Shown in pieces: positions 1 through 9,179 of a stretch of DNA of 64,000 bases. The notes under the pieces were generated by a model that was given only the letters and a program-made list of their open reading frames with translations, did not search any database and was not told the origin of the DNA. Numbering within the stretch: the stretch's first letter is position 1; each line of letters starts with the position of its first letter. Source of the stretch: a bacterium (GTDB lineage: Bacteria; Planctomycetota; UBA1135; UBA2386); NCBI GenBank assembly GCA_024743115.1, contig JANSXC010000003.1, positions 62,001 through 126,000 on the forward strand, written 5' to 3'. Made by a program: the position numbers and the translations under genes.

Positions 1-833
1 AGACACAGTTCGGCCTCGAGGCCAACGGTCTGCTCGAGGGCGTATTCTTCATCGACCGCTCGGCGGCGGCGCGCGGCTTCTCCGGCCTGCGCTCGACCGG
101 TGCGTGGCTCATGGGCTCGCACATGGAGAACAAGCTGCGCTGGTCGGCGGCGGCGGTCAATGGCGCCTCCGCGGGCGGCCTCGGTGCCGGCTACGTCGAC
201 GCCGGTGAAGAGGCGGGCAACTCGGACAACAAGCTGTCCTACGTGCTCAACGCCGAGTTCGACCCGATGGGCGACACGACGGGTGGCAAGCGCAACGAGC
301 GCTTCATGCAGGGCGACTTCCGCACCGAGGACCGCGGCCTGCAGGGCACGGTCGGCGTCGGTGTCGCGCTCGAGAACGGCAACTCCGCCGGTGGCCTCGA
401 CGTCGAGTCGACGTCGATCAACCTCAACACGGCGTGGAGCGTCGAGGGCTTCCAGTTCCTCGGTGAGTACTTCATGCGCACGGACGACCAGCAGACGGTC
501 GCCGACGAAGAAGAGTCGATGGGCTGGTCGGTGCAGGGCACCTGGATCATGCCGAAGAGTGGCGACTCGAGCATCCAGTGGGGCTTCGGCGCCCGCATCA
601 GCGGTGTCGAGGCGGACGTCGGCAACAACGCGACCGTGAACTTCAACTCGGCGCTCGCGGGCATCGGTGCCGCGGACGGCGACGCGACCAACGTCTCGCT
701 GATCGCGAACGCGTTCTACCACGGCCACGCGGCCAAGACGCAGTTCGAGTACACGTTCCAGCAGGTCAGCCCGACCGGCGGCACGGACATGGACAACCAC
801 ATCGTCCAGATCGCGTTCCAGCTGATGTTCTGA
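1..833 (+). CDS. Outer-membrane porin, OprO/OprP-like, 3' part only
   Basis: The frame is open from base 3 and the start lies upstream of the window. About 276 residues are visible. The reading shows alternating polar and hydrophobic beta-strand segments, acidic turns rich in Gly, Asp and Asn, and an ending in Phe (..QLMF), the usual last residue of BamA-assembled outer-membrane barrels. Segments such as FGLEANGLLEGVFFIDRS and QFEYTFQQVSP..NHIVQIAFQLMF resemble the phosphate-selective porin O/P family. The role would be passive uptake of small anions across the outer membrane. The family call rests on pattern recognition; the outer-membrane barrel call is firmer. Three hairpins follow the stop codon. 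Confidence 0.7.
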   Translation, partial: TQFGLEANGLLEGVFFIDRSAAARGFSGLRSTGAWLMGSHMENKLRWSAAAVNGASAGGLGAGYVDAGEEAGNSDNKLSYVLNAEFDPMGDTTGGKRNERFMQGDFRTEDRGLQGTVGVGVALENGNSAGGLDVESTSINLNTAWSVEGFQFLGEYFMRTDDQQTVADEEESMGWSVQGTWIMPKSGDSSIQWGFGARISGVEADVGNNATVNFNSALAGIGAADGDATNVSLIANAFYHGHAAKTQFEYTFQQVSPTGGTDMDNHIVQIAFQLMF

Positions 834-839
834 GCTGGG

Positions 840-946
840 TTGGCCGCTTCGCGGCCAAACCATCTCAGGACCACGCCGCGCGCCTGTCGGCGCGCCGCTT
901 TGGTTCTGGGTGAACGTGACGAGGCGGGTTGATCCCGCCTCGTTTC
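840..946 (+). terminator. Three consecutive hairpins after the porin, the last terminator-like
   Basis: Three perfect stems lie in tandem after the porin stop: 840-858 (8 bp, TTC loop), 878-895 (7 bp, followed by CGCTTTGG), and 919-943 (10 bp, ACGAGGCGGG paired with CCCGCCTCGT around TTGAT, then TTTC). The last has the form of an intrinsic terminator with a short T run. It lies just upstream of the next start, which supports initiating that gene at 962 rather than inside the hairpin. Confidence 0.55.
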
Positions 947-961
947 ATGTACCGTGCGCTC

Positions 962-1914
962 ATGGATGCGGATTCTGCCAGTGTGCCGAGCGAACTGATC
1001 GTCGGCGCCGGCATGCGCGGACTGCTGGCCGCACTCTCCGCGACCCGGAGCCACGAAGTGCTCGTGCTGGAAGCCGCGGAGCGCGCCGGCGGAACCGTTC
1101 GTTCGGAGCTCCGTGACGGCTTCCTCTGCGAACTCGGTCCGTTCGCGTTCGCGCTGGAGGAAATCACGCCGTTGCTCCAGCAACTCGACGCCGCGCCACC
1201 ACTGCTCGTGTCGGAATGCGAGGCCGGCATGCTGTTCGACGGCGCGGCGCGGCGCTGCACGAGTGCCCGGTCGCGCCGCCGCCCGTGGCGTTCGCCGGTG
1301 GCTGCGACGAGTTCGTCCGCGCGGCGCAAGAACAGCTCGGGCCACGTCTGCGGCCGAGCACGACCACACGCGGCATCGAGCCAGAAGGCGCGGGGTTTCG
1401 CGTCGAAGTCGCCGACGAAACCGCTGAGCCGGTGCGGGCCGATGCCGTCACGCTCGCGACGCCGATCGATCAGACGGCCACGCTGCTCGCCGGCTTCGAC
1501 CCCGCCCTGTTCGACCTCGTCGAGCGCCTCGAACGCACACCGCGTGCCTTCGTGTTCTTCGGCGCAGCCGCCGTCGACTGCGCGGCACTGCAGGGCTACG
1601 GCATCGTGCCCACCGAGACCGTCGACAGCCCGCTCGTCGAAGCGATCCACTGCTCACGCGTGTTTCCCAACCGCTGCCCGTCGGGCGGGTTCCTGATCCG
1701 CTGCGAACTCGCGGGCTTGGCACCCGACACGGACGATGCGGCCGTCGGATCGACGGCCCTCGACGAGCTCGCAGCCTGGACCGACTGGCGTGCCGAACCG
1801 ACGTTCACCCACGTGCACCGCTTCACGACGATCGATCGCGACGCCGCCTGGGTGGAGACCCGCACCCGGATCCGGGCACTCGCCGCCCGGCTCGACGGCC
1901 TCACGATCGTCTGA
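962..1914 (+). pseudogene. Eroded FAD-dependent oxidoreductase, protoporphyrinogen-oxidase-like, frameshifted
   Basis: The first frame, from ATG 962, opens with a Rossmann dinucleotide-binding motif (LIVGAGMRGLLAAL, then LEAAERAGGTVRSE), as in protoporphyrinogen oxidases and amine oxidases. Around 1250 the homology moves to the next frame, which continues as LHECPVAPPPVAFAGGCDEF and runs to the TGA at 1912. A single lost C in the string cggcgctgcac would explain the shift. Compared with the usual 450-residue enzyme the middle substrate-domain segment is missing and the C-terminal FAD-contact motif is absent, leaving roughly 317 codons. I read this as a decaying gene. A sequencing error in GC-rich DNA plus a naturally short family is the alternative. 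Confidence 0.6.
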
Positions 1915-1991
1915 CTGCCGCTGGCCGAGGAACGGCTCGAAGGGCAGTACTTCCACTGGCAGCGCACCGCGCGAGCCTGGAAGATCTCGCC

Positions 1992-2516
1992 ATGCAGTCC
2001 AAGGCCAAGACCGTCGACGAGTACCTGAAGAACCTGCCAGACGACCGTCGGGAAGCACTCGAGACGATCCGCAAGATGTTCAAGAAGAACATCGACAAGC
2101 GGATCGTAGAGCACATGAACTACGGCATGGCGGGCTACTCCGTGCCGCACAAGATCTACCCGCCGGGCTACCACTGTGACCCGAAACTGCCGCTGCCGTA
2201 TGCGGGCTTCGCGTCGCAGAAGAACCACATGTCGCTCTACCTGTTCGGTTGTTACATGGACAGCGAGGACATGGACCAGCTCCAGGCCGAGTGGAAGAAG
2301 ACCGGCAAACGCATGGACATCGGTAAGTCGTGCATCCGCTTCAAGAAGATCGACGACGTGCCGCTCGACGTGATCGGCCGTGCCGTCAAACGAATGACGC
2401 TCGAGCGCTTCCTCGGGATCTACGAGGCCGCGCGCGCGGGCGAGGCCGCGAGGAAGGTGGCCAAGAAGCACGTCGCCAAAAAGAAGACCGCCGCGAAGAA
2501 GGCCGCTAAGAAGTAG
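1992..2516 (+). CDS. DUF1801 (YdhG-like) protein with lysine-rich tail
   Basis: The 174-residue product begins MQSKAKTVDEYLKNLPDDRREALETIRKMF and contains MNYGMAGYSV, CGF/GFASQKNHMSLYLFG and GKSCIRFKKIDDVPLDVI, which are the signature segments of DUF1801 proteins. These are small alpha/beta proteins of unknown biochemical function. The last 30 residues are a Lys/Ala-rich basic tail, as found in some bacterial histone-like or nucleic-acid-associated proteins, so nucleic-acid contact is possible but only inferred. The 3' end overlaps the convergent asparagine synthase gene by 11 bases. Confidence 0.8.
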   Translation: MQSKAKTVDEYLKNLPDDRREALETIRKMFKKNIDKRIVEHMNYGMAGYSVPHKIYPPGYHCDPKLPLPYAGFASQKNHMSLYLFGCYMDSEDMDQLQAEWKKTGKRMDIGKSCIRFKKIDDVPLDVIGRAVKRMTLERFLGIYEAARAGEAARKVAKKHVAKKKTAAKKAAKK

Positions 2517-4398
2517 CCGCCGACGCCGCGACGAAATGCTCGGTCTGGCCGCGCAGGAACGCGCGATGCCAGACCTCGAAGCCGAGGAGCGTCCAGAGTC
2601 GCAGCTCTTCGTTGCGACGACCGCGCATGTGATCACCTAGCATCGCCTCGATCGGCGCCCGCTCGAGGTAGGTGCTCACGAACGAATCCTTGCCGAGCAA
2701 CAGATCGTGCGCGTAGTCCTTGAGCCCGCCGCGGAACCACTCGTCGAGCGGAACCCGGAAACCGACCTTCTTGCGATCCACGATCGTGCCGGGCAGGAAG
2801 CGCCTGGCTACCTCTTTGACGATCCACTTGCCGCTCTTGCCCCGGACCTTCATATCGGAGTCGACGCGGAAGGCGAGCTCGACGAGTTCGTGATCGAGGA
2901 ACGGCGGGCGATTCTCGATGCTCGCCGCCATCGACATGCGATCCCCACGCTCGAGCAGGTTGTCGGCAAGCCAGGTGTGGCAGTCGACGTACAGCATGCG
3001 GCGCAGGTGATCGCCGGCGCAGCGTTCGTATTGCCCGAGCGTGCGTAACTGCCCGAAGCTCTGCCGCAATGCGCGGCGTTCGTACCACGTGAACGGCGCA
3101 AACCAGGTCTGCAACCGCTCTGCCGTCGTGCGCCCCGTGAGCGCGCGGGCGGCCTGACGCATGCGATACTTCGAGCCCGGCAGCAGCCGCTCGCCCATGC
3201 GCGCGATCGGCACACGCAAGAACGCGGGCAACAGCGCCGCCTTGCCAACCGTCGGCTCGAAGGCGTACTTGGGATACCCGGCGAACAACTCGTCGGCGCC
3301 CTCACCACTCAGCAGCACCTTGACCGACTCGCGCGCCTGCTCGGCGATCCGGAAGATCGCGACGTCGGCTGGCTCGCTGATCGGGCCGTCGCGATGCCAG
3401 CACAGCCGCTCCCAGAGCGACTGGAAGTCTTCGGCCGTGACATGGATCTCGTGATGGTTGGTGCCGACGGCTTCACTGACCTGCCGCGCATACGGCAGCT
3501 CGTCGAAGCGCGGGTCCGCGAAGCCGGCCGAGAACGTCTCGACCTCGCCGCCCGCGCGCACCTTTTTCATCAACGCCACGGTCAGACTGCTGTCGAGCCC
3601 CCCGCTCAGGTAGGCGCCGACCGGCACGTCGGCGACCAGGCGCCGTTCTACGGCGCGTTCGAGCGTGTCCGCGACCGCGCGGATCGCGTCGTCCCCGGTT
3701 AGTTGTTCGCCGGCGAGATCACGCGGCAGCTGCCACCAGACGCGCTCCTCGACCTTGCCGCTCTTGTCCACCGTGAGGGCGTGCCCGGCCGCGAGCTTCT
3801 TGACGCCACGAAACAGCGTCCGACCCGGTGGCACCGAGCGGTAGGTGAGGTAGTCCTCGACCGCGTCGTCGTCGAGTTCGGGCGCGCCGATCGCAGGGAG
3901 CAACGCCTTGACCTCGCTCGCGAACGCGAGGAAGCCCGGACCTTCGTAGTAGTAGAGCGGCAGGATGCCGACCCGATCACGGGCGAGCAGCAGACGGTCT
4001 GTGCGTTCGTCGAAGCACGCGAACGCAAACTGCCCATTGAGCCGGTCGAGCCCATGCAGCTCGTCGATTCGGACGGTCTCGAGCAACACCTCGGTATCGC
4101 CGGCCGTGCGAAACTCGACGCCATTCTTGGCGAGCTCTTCCCGCACCGCCGCGTAGTTGAAGATCTCGCCGTTGTAGGTCAGGTGCACGGGCGCCGCCAC
4201 CGACGTCATCGGCTGCGGCGAACCCGCGAGATCGATGATCGACAGTCGTGTGTGACCGAAGCCGACCGCGCCACCCGCGTAGATCGCGAACCCGTCGCCG
4301 TCGGGGCCGCGGTGGTGCAACCGCGCGGCCATCGCGCGCAGCAGCCCTTCCTCGACGGACCGGCCGTCGAAGCGGCGCACGCCTACGATGCCGCACAT
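2506..4398 (-). CDS. asnB: Asparagine synthase (glutamine-hydrolysing)
   Basis: The 630-residue protein starts MCGIVGV, giving the catalytic Cys2 of a class-II glutamine amidotransferase. RLHHRGPDGDG and the YNGEIFNY segment of the same domain follow. The synthetase half has the ATP-binding PP-loop SGGLDSS at residue 265 and a SGEGADELFAGYPKY segment. It converts aspartate or a related acid to the amide using glutamine and ATP. The start is fixed by AGGAGG at 4403-4408, four bases before the ATG. The upstream glycosyltransferase gene overlaps its start by 16 bases, so the two are cotranscribed. That pairing is common in surface-polysaccharide loci, where AsnB-type enzymes amidate sugar acids; housekeeping asparagine synthesis is the alternative. 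Confidence 0.93.
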   Translation of the reverse strand: MCGIVGVRRFDGRSVEEGLLRAMAARLHHRGPDGDGFAIYAGGAVGFGHTRLSIIDLAGSPQPMTSVAAPVHLTYNGEIFNYAAVREELAKNGVEFRTAGDTEVLLETVRIDELHGLDRLNGQFAFACFDERTDRLLLARDRVGILPLYYYEGPGFLAFASEVKALLPAIGAPELDDDAVEDYLTYRSVPPGRTLFRGVKKLAAGHALTVDKSGKVEERVWWQLPRDLAGEQLTGDDAIRAVADTLERAVERRLVADVPVGAYLSGGLDSSLTVALMKKVRAGGEVETFSAGFADPRFDELPYARQVSEAVGTNHHEIHVTAEDFQSLWERLCWHRDGPISEPADVAIFRIAEQARESVKVLLSGEGADELFAGYPKYAFEPTVGKAALLPAFLRVPIARMGERLLPGSKYRMRQAARALTGRTTAERLQTWFAPFTWYERRALRQSFGQLRTLGQYERCAGDHLRRMLYVDCHTWLADNLLERGDRMSMAASIENRPPFLDHELVELAFRVDSDMKVRGKSGKWIVKEVARRFLPGTIVDRKKVGFRVPLDEWFRGGLKDYAHDLLLGKDSFVSTYLERAPIEAMLGDHMRGRRNEELRLWTLLGFEVWHRAFLRGQTEHFVAASAATS

Positions 4399-5627
4399 GC
4401 GTCCTCCTTCGGAGAGCTCGACGGGCCGCCGCCACCCTTCGGACCGGCGCCGGCACCGATGGAGTCGAGGATCGCGAGCAGCTCGAGGGTGCGATCGTCC
4501 CAGGTCGCGGACCCGAGCAACGCGTCACGATCACCCGGCGCGCGCGCACCCTGGACGACCTCATCGATCCGTTGCAGGAACTCGTCGCCGTTCTGCGCGA
4601 GGTGCACGTAGTCGCGATAATGCTCGACCTCCGGGAAGTAGGTCGTGACGACCTCCTGCCCCAGAGACAGGTACTCCTTGAGCTTGATCGGGTTGCAGCT
4701 GCGGATCCAGTCGTTGTCGAGCCACGGCATGATCGACACGTCGAAGTCCGCGCCGAGGTGCGGGATCTCGGCGTAGGGCTTGAAGCCCAGGTGCACGACG
4801 TTGGGGTGGCGCGTGAGCCGATCCATCGGCAGCGTCGCGTCGCCGATCAGCGCGAGCGTGTAGTCGGGCCGCTCGACCGCGACGCGTTCCAGCAGGTCGA
4901 AGTCGACGACGTAATCATCGAGCCCGCCGAAGAAGCCGACGATCGGTCGCTTGCAGCTCTGCTCGACCAGCGCGTTCGTGCGATCACGCGCCGCGAAGTG
5001 CTTCGTGTCGACGCCGTGATCCAGGAAGTGCGCGCGGTCACCCGTGAGCTCGCGCTCGCTGTCGAGGAACGCACGGCTGCTGTAGAGCACGCCGTCGCTC
5101 TGCGTCAGCAGATCCCGTTCGAGCTGCGCGATGAACCCCTGGTCCGCCTCACCGAACGCGGAGTGCTTGTCGCTGCGGTTGTAGACCAGGCTCGTACGCG
5201 ACATTTCGCGTGCGACCTCCCACGCCGTGGGGACCGTCACGATGATGTGTGGATCGACGATGCCGGCCTTCTTCGCAACGCGTTCGACCTGCCGCCGAAT
5301 GCTGCGCGCGTTGAACGCGCGCGCTTTCTCGCTGCCGTAGAACGGAAACAGCACCGGCGTCATCACCGTGTAGTTCGGCGCATCGGGCAACGGACGCCGC
5401 ACGTGCCGCAGCATGCTCTTGAGCTTGCGCCAGATCCGCTTGAAAGGCAGCGGCGAGCGCCCGGGCATCGGCATGCGCATGCCGATCGAGTTCACGAGCA
5501 GCACCTTGCGGTGCTTTGCCGCGCGTGTCATCAGCTGGAAGTCGCTGTGGGCGCGATTGTGATACCACCAGTCCTGCCCACAGAAGCAGATGATGTCACG
5601 GCGATCGGTGTCGGAGGCGAGCGGCAC
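4383..5627 (-). CDS. Glycosyltransferase, GT-B fold (group 1 type)
   Basis: The 414-residue protein has no signal peptide. It opens RRDIICFCGQDWWYHNRAHSDFQLM, and carries VGFFGGLDDYVVDFDLLERVA and a C-terminal sugar-nucleotide region (HLGFKPYAEIPHLGADFDVSIMPW..NPIKLKEYLSLGQEVVTT). The conserved Pro-Ile-Lys-Leu-Lys-Glu-Tyr element is typical of group-1 glycosyltransferases. It probably transfers a sugar in exopolysaccharide or surface-glycan synthesis in the cytoplasm; donor and acceptor cannot be read. It is upstream of, and overlaps, the asparagine synthase gene. Confidence 0.82.
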   Translation of the reverse strand: MPLASDTDRRDIICFCGQDWWYHNRAHSDFQLMTRAAKHRKVLLVNSIGMRMPMPGRSPLPFKRIWRKLKSMLRHVRRPLPDAPNYTVMTPVLFPFYGSEKARAFNARSIRRQVERVAKKAGIVDPHIIVTVPTAWEVAREMSRTSLVYNRSDKHSAFGEADQGFIAQLERDLLTQSDGVLYSSRAFLDSERELTGDRAHFLDHGVDTKHFAARDRTNALVEQSCKRPIVGFFGGLDDYVVDFDLLERVAVERPDYTLALIGDATLPMDRLTRHPNVVHLGFKPYAEIPHLGADFDVSIMPWLDNDWIRSCNPIKLKEYLSLGQEVVTTYFPEVEHYRDYVHLAQNGDEFLQRIDEVVQGARAPGDRDALLGSATWDDRTLELLAILDSIGAGAGPKGGGGPSSSPKEDACAAS

Positions 5628-5667
5628 GGCCAGCAGACTATCGGCCAGTTGCGCCCTTCGACAGAAG

Positions 5668-5695
5668 CGGCCGGCTCGCGGGAGCGAGCCGGCCG
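5668..5695 (-). terminator. 12-bp perfect hairpin between two minus-strand genes
   Basis: CGGCCGGCTCGC pairs with GCGAGCCGGCCG around a GGGA loop, a 12-bp stem without mismatch. It lies 52 bases after the stop of the 402-residue secreted protein (read on the minus strand) and just ahead of the glycosyltransferase gene. Only a weak T-rich stretch follows, so it may be a terminator or a transcript-end stabiliser. Confidence 0.5.
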
Positions 5696-5746
5696 GTATC
5701 AGGGTTCGCGCCGCGGATCAGCGCCCCCAGGCAGTGGTTGCAGCGG

Positions 5747-6955
5747 CTACTGGCCGATCGCCACGAGCAGGCCCTGCGTGCGCTCGACACTGCCGGGCAC
5801 GTTCGGCTGCGCCGGATCGATAGTCAGCCCCTGCAGCTGCAGTTCGAGGCCCTGGAGCTGCGGATCCGGCGGGATGACCAGCGGCATCTGCATGAGGCCG
5901 AGCGGATCCGGGAAGGCCAGCTGCGACAGCGAGCTGAAGGGATCGAGCACCGAGTAGAAGTCGGGGCCGACCAGGGGCAGCGGGATCGCGAGCGGGTTCC
6001 AGGGATCGAGGCTCGAGCCAAAGCCGATCTGGAAGGCGCCGACCGTGCCCGGCTGCACGAAGGCCGCGAAGAAGCCGTTGCCACCGGGCTGGTGCGAGCC
6101 GTTGTATTCGATGAAGTAGGGCGACTCGGAGCCGTCGGGGCGCAGGCCGATGTCCCAGTCCGTCACGCCGGAGATCGGGAACTGCCCGGCGCCGGCCCAC
6201 GATTCGGGGAAGAAGTTCTGCGCGCTGCCGAAGAAGTCGAACTGGATCGACTGCACCGACTCGCCGTTGAACGTGCGATCGAGCCCGATGCACGGCACCG
6301 GCGTGATCGGCTGCACGACGGGCGGCAGCGTGACGTCGTTGACCTTGAAGCCCTGGTTCTCGAGCTGCTGGCGCACGCGCTGGTTGATCGCGTTGGCGTC
6401 GTCACCGGGCTGGATCGGCACGACGACCTGGATCCACATCAGCGTCCACTGGCCGTTGACGAGCTTCTGCACCTCGACGTCGACCTGGATACTGCCGGGG
6501 CCTTGCGCCTGGCCGCCGCCGCGCGCCTTCGGCACCTTGCCGCCGTTGACCTTGTTGCCGGGCGGGTTGGGGTTGGGCCCCGGTCCTTGGGGCGGCGCCT
6601 TGTGCACCGTGGCGCGGACGCCGTTCACACCCGGGTCCGTGCTGCCGATGCCACCGCCGTTCTGCAGCGGCGCGCCGCCCGGGCCGGAGGTCACCGTGAT
6701 CTCGGTGCCGTTCTGTTGGACGGTGTAGCCCTGCCCGGTCAGCGCGTTGGCGAGTGCGGTCGTGACGCCTGCCGAGCTCGTGCCGCCGGGCACGTTCACG
6801 GTCACGGTGCCGTGACCGCCGACGGTCACGCCGATCGTGCCGCTGCCGGTCGTGGTCTGGCCGGGGTTGACGCCGAAGGTGAGGGTCTGGCCCTGCGCGG
6901 CGGCAAACGTCGACAGCAAGGCGGAAAGGGCGATCTTGGTAGCGAACTGGTTCAT
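5747..6955 (-). CDS. Secreted protein of unknown function with an internal repeat
   Basis: The 402-residue protein has a signal peptide ending near AAAQGQ (residues 1-22). Two related segments follow: one at about residues 40-90 (TVTVNVPGGTSSAGVTTALA.. then GQGYTVQ) and one at about 155-205 (WIQVVVPIQPGDDANAINQ.. then NQGFKVN). Both share a valine-rich strand, a helix with paired branched residues and a QG(F/Y)xV strand, suggesting a duplicated small alpha/beta domain. They are joined by a Gly/Pro/Asn-rich linker. The C-terminal half resembles extracellular beta-sandwich proteins, with no catalytic motif that I recognise. It is probably exported past the inner membrane. Confidence 0.6.
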   Translation of the reverse strand: MNQFATKIALSALLSTFAAAQGQTLTFGVNPGQTTTGSGTIGVTVGGHGTVTVNVPGGTSSAGVTTALANALTGQGYTVQQNGTEITVTSGPGGAPLQNGGGIGSTDPGVNGVRATVHKAPPQGPGPNPNPPGNKVNGGKVPKARGGGQAQGPGSIQVDVEVQKLVNGQWTLMWIQVVVPIQPGDDANAINQRVRQQLENQGFKVNDVTLPPVVQPITPVPCIGLDRTFNGESVQSIQFDFFGSAQNFFPESWAGAGQFPISGVTDWDIGLRPDGSESPYFIEYNGSHQPGGNGFFAAFVQPGTVGAFQIGFGSSLDPWNPLAIPLPLVGPDFYSVLDPFSSLSQLAFPDPLGLMQMPLVIPPDPQLQGLELQLQGLTIDPAQPNVPGSVERTQGLLVAIGQ

Positions 6956-7043
6956 CGGTCGGTCCTGGTCGGTCGGTGTTTGGTTGGTGATGCTTGGAAC
7001 ACCCCACCGAGCGGGAGGCCGGCCGCCGATGTGACCGGTTCTG

Positions 7044-7406
7044 CTATTTTTCGCCCGCCGGCCCGATATCCGCAGCCTCGCCCGCGCCGTCCCGCGGCTG
7101 CCGGGCCTCGAATTCCGCGATCCAGGCCGGGAAGTAGCGGTCGATGAAGAACGGCAGGACCGGCAGCAGCGAGGCCAGGAACACGCCGATCACGCGAGTC
7201 AGCGGCCAGCGGGCGTCGAACAGGACGCGGACCAGAGCCAGGCCGAAGACGGCGAACAAGAGCCCGTGAATCCAGCCAAGGATCTTCACGGCCATCGGCT
7301 CGTCCCAGATGTACTTCAGTGGCATCGCGATCCCGACGAGCAGGACGTACGAGATCGCTTCGGCGATGTTGACCTTGCGGAGGAACGGCACCGGGTTGCG
7401 CTGCAT
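7044..7406 (-). CDS. DUF3817 integral membrane protein
   Basis: The 120-residue protein has three hydrophobic segments (about residues 14-28, 42-62 and 70-88). The arrangement KVNIAEAISYVLLVGIAMPLKY followed by WIHGLLFAVFGLAL is characteristic of DUF3817 proteins (YdzA-like small membrane proteins). Function is unknown in the family. It is a single gene between two unrelated minus-strand genes. Confidence 0.8.
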   Translation of the reverse strand: MQRNPVPFLRKVNIAEAISYVLLVGIAMPLKYIWDEPMAVKILGWIHGLLFAVFGLALVRVLFDARWPLTRVIGVFLASLLPVLPFFIDRYFPAWIAEFEARQPRDGAGEAADIGPAGEK

Positions 7407-7439
7407 TCCGCGTGAGACTACGCGGCACCCGCCGTGCGT

Positions 7440-9026
7440 CTACTTGCCCAGAACTTCGGCGCGCGGAATCGTGCGAACTTCCCCGATGTTCGGGTGGCTC
7501 GAGAGCGGCTGCGCATCCGCCCGCGGCACGGCGCCCGCCGCGAGATCGCGCTCGAGAATGCGGGTCAGACCCGCGAACTGCACCCACGCCTTGAGCCGGA
7601 CCCCGACCTCGTTCTGGTGGATCGCGTCGATCGCGAGCTGCTCGTGCTGCGGCAGCTCGGCGCCGACGTCGAGCAGGTCGACGCCGTTTTTCTTCGCCCA
7701 GGCGCGGAAGAAGCGATTCTGCACGTCCGCGAGCTCGCGAATCACGGCGTAGGAGAACGGCCAGTAGGCGCGATTGAGGTGCACGTGCACGTTGGCCGCC
7801 CAGACCGGATCGAGCAGCATGCCGTCCTCGGCCAACCACCAAAACGTGCAGAGGACGAGGCGTGCGTCCGCGCCTTCGACGAGGCGCTTGATCGCGGCGA
7901 GGTCGCCGCGGATCGCGGCACAGTCGAGCACCGTGCCGGCCTGTGCGAGCGGGAACTCACCCGTCAGCACCTCGTCGGGCAACGTGATGCGTTGTGCGGG
8001 CTTTTGCGGCTCACTGAGCTTCTCGCTGCCCGCGAGCGCCGAACGCAGGTAGCGCGCAGTCGCGAGGTACGACGCGAGACCGTCTAGCCACGTGCTGTCC
8101 GCGGTCTCCGTGTCGTCGTAGTTGCCGACAATCCCGGGCGGCGGCGACGCGAGCTCGTAGTCGCCATCGACCGCGACGTGCTTCTGCAGCACTGCCGGCT
8201 GGAACTGATTGGCGCCCTCGTAATAGACGAGATAGTCGAGTTCGAGCGGCAGCACCTCGTCCGCCACGATGGCGCGGATGTCGTGCGACCGGATCGCTTC
8301 ACGCGCCGCATTGAGAACCTCGAAGCGCACGTCGAGCCCACGCGCCTTCGCCCAGAGCCCGAGCCAGTGCTCGACCAGCTCGGGCGCGCTGTGCGGCAGG
8401 TGATGAGCCTCGACCGTCGTCGAGGCGCCAACGAAGACGATACGCACGGTCTTTGCCGGCTTGTCGACGTCGACCTCACGGCCGCGGAACCCGAAGCGGT
8501 TCGTGACGAGCCCGGTCGGCAGCGTGCGCGAAGCCGGGTAGCGGTAGTGCGGCGCCGGCTTGCCGCCCGGGGGCGAGAACACGGCGAACTCGTCCGGCGG
8601 CGACAGCTTCGGATCCTGCAGCAGCGCCTTCGCGAGCGGCGAACGCAGCACGACCTCGTTGAGCGTGTAGTAGTTGAACAGCCAGTCGTGTTGCGGCAGC
8701 GTCGGTCGGTCGAGCGCCGGTGGCGCCGGCAACGGCGGCGGCGATTCGCGCAGCCACGCAACGTCGAGATCCGTCCGCCGATCGCGCCAGCGCGCCTCGA
8801 AGGGCATCACCACGCTCTCGGCCAGCGTCAGCATCGCGTTGGCATCCGTCGCCCGCACCACCGTCTCGAGCCGGCCGCTGAACAACCGAAACCCACCCAC
8901 GACGCGCAGCACCGCCTCCCCGATGAGCCCGGCGAACAGCAACGTCGAGCCCGCAAGGATCAGCTTCGCGAGCCGGCGAGGTTTGCGGCGCGGCTGCTGC
9001 TGCGGCGTCTGCGGGGTCGCGGTCAC
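7440..9026 (-). CDS. Membrane-anchored SGNH/GDSL-like hydrolase
   Basis: I start this at GTG 9026, giving 528 residues beginning VTATPQTPQQQPRRKPRR and then one transmembrane helix (LAKLILAGSTLLFAGLIGEAVL). The frame stays open far upstream but enters the divergent sigma-factor region, so the longer version is rejected. The SGNH block I equivalent is VRIVFVGASTTVEAHHLPH; LNAAREAIRSHD matches block III with Asn; IDAIHQNEVG near the end supplies the Asp-x-x-His pair. Such proteins act on acyl or acetyl esters of surface glycans or lipids in the periplasm. The substrate is unknown. Its start faces the sigma factor gene across 153 bases, with no other gene in that gap. Confidence 0.68.
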   Translation of the reverse strand: MTATPQTPQQQPRRKPRRLAKLILAGSTLLFAGLIGEAVLRVVGGFRLFSGRLETVVRATDANAMLTLAESVVMPFEARWRDRRTDLDVAWLRESPPPLPAPPALDRPTLPQHDWLFNYYTLNEVVLRSPLAKALLQDPKLSPPDEFAVFSPPGGKPAPHYRYPASRTLPTGLVTNRFGFRGREVDVDKPAKTVRIVFVGASTTVEAHHLPHSAPELVEHWLGLWAKARGLDVRFEVLNAAREAIRSHDIRAIVADEVLPLELDYLVYYEGANQFQPAVLQKHVAVDGDYELASPPPGIVGNYDDTETADSTWLDGLASYLATARYLRSALAGSEKLSEPQKPAQRITLPDEVLTGEFPLAQAGTVLDCAAIRGDLAAIKRLVEGADARLVLCTFWWLAEDGMLLDPVWAANVHVHLNRAYWPFSYAVIRELADVQNRFFRAWAKKNGVDLLDVGAELPQHEQLAIDAIHQNEVGVRLKAWVQFAGLTRILERDLAAGAVPRADAQPLSSHPNIGEVRTIPRAEVLGK

Positions 9027-9179
9027 GATTCGCAGCGTAGCGACTGCCGCCGCGATGCGATTCTCGGGAATGTCGAATACCCTCGGCTCCTGGCGGACAT
9101 TGAACCCCGCGTGACGACGTTGACGATCGACACAGGACCATCCCACCCCGGCTCGCGGGCCGGCGCTGCAGCAGCAGCC

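Noticed and set aside
1912..1914. TGA in the oxidoreductase remnant as a second selenocysteine codon
   Set aside because: It is not in a redox motif, the gene has a frameshift and missing segments, and nothing family-like is secure after it.
5738..7147. Long plus-strand open frame opposite the secreted protein
   Set aside because: The composition is Arg/His/Asp-rich without domain signals, a normal mirror of a GC-rich gene. The minus-strand frame has a signal peptide and structured repeats.
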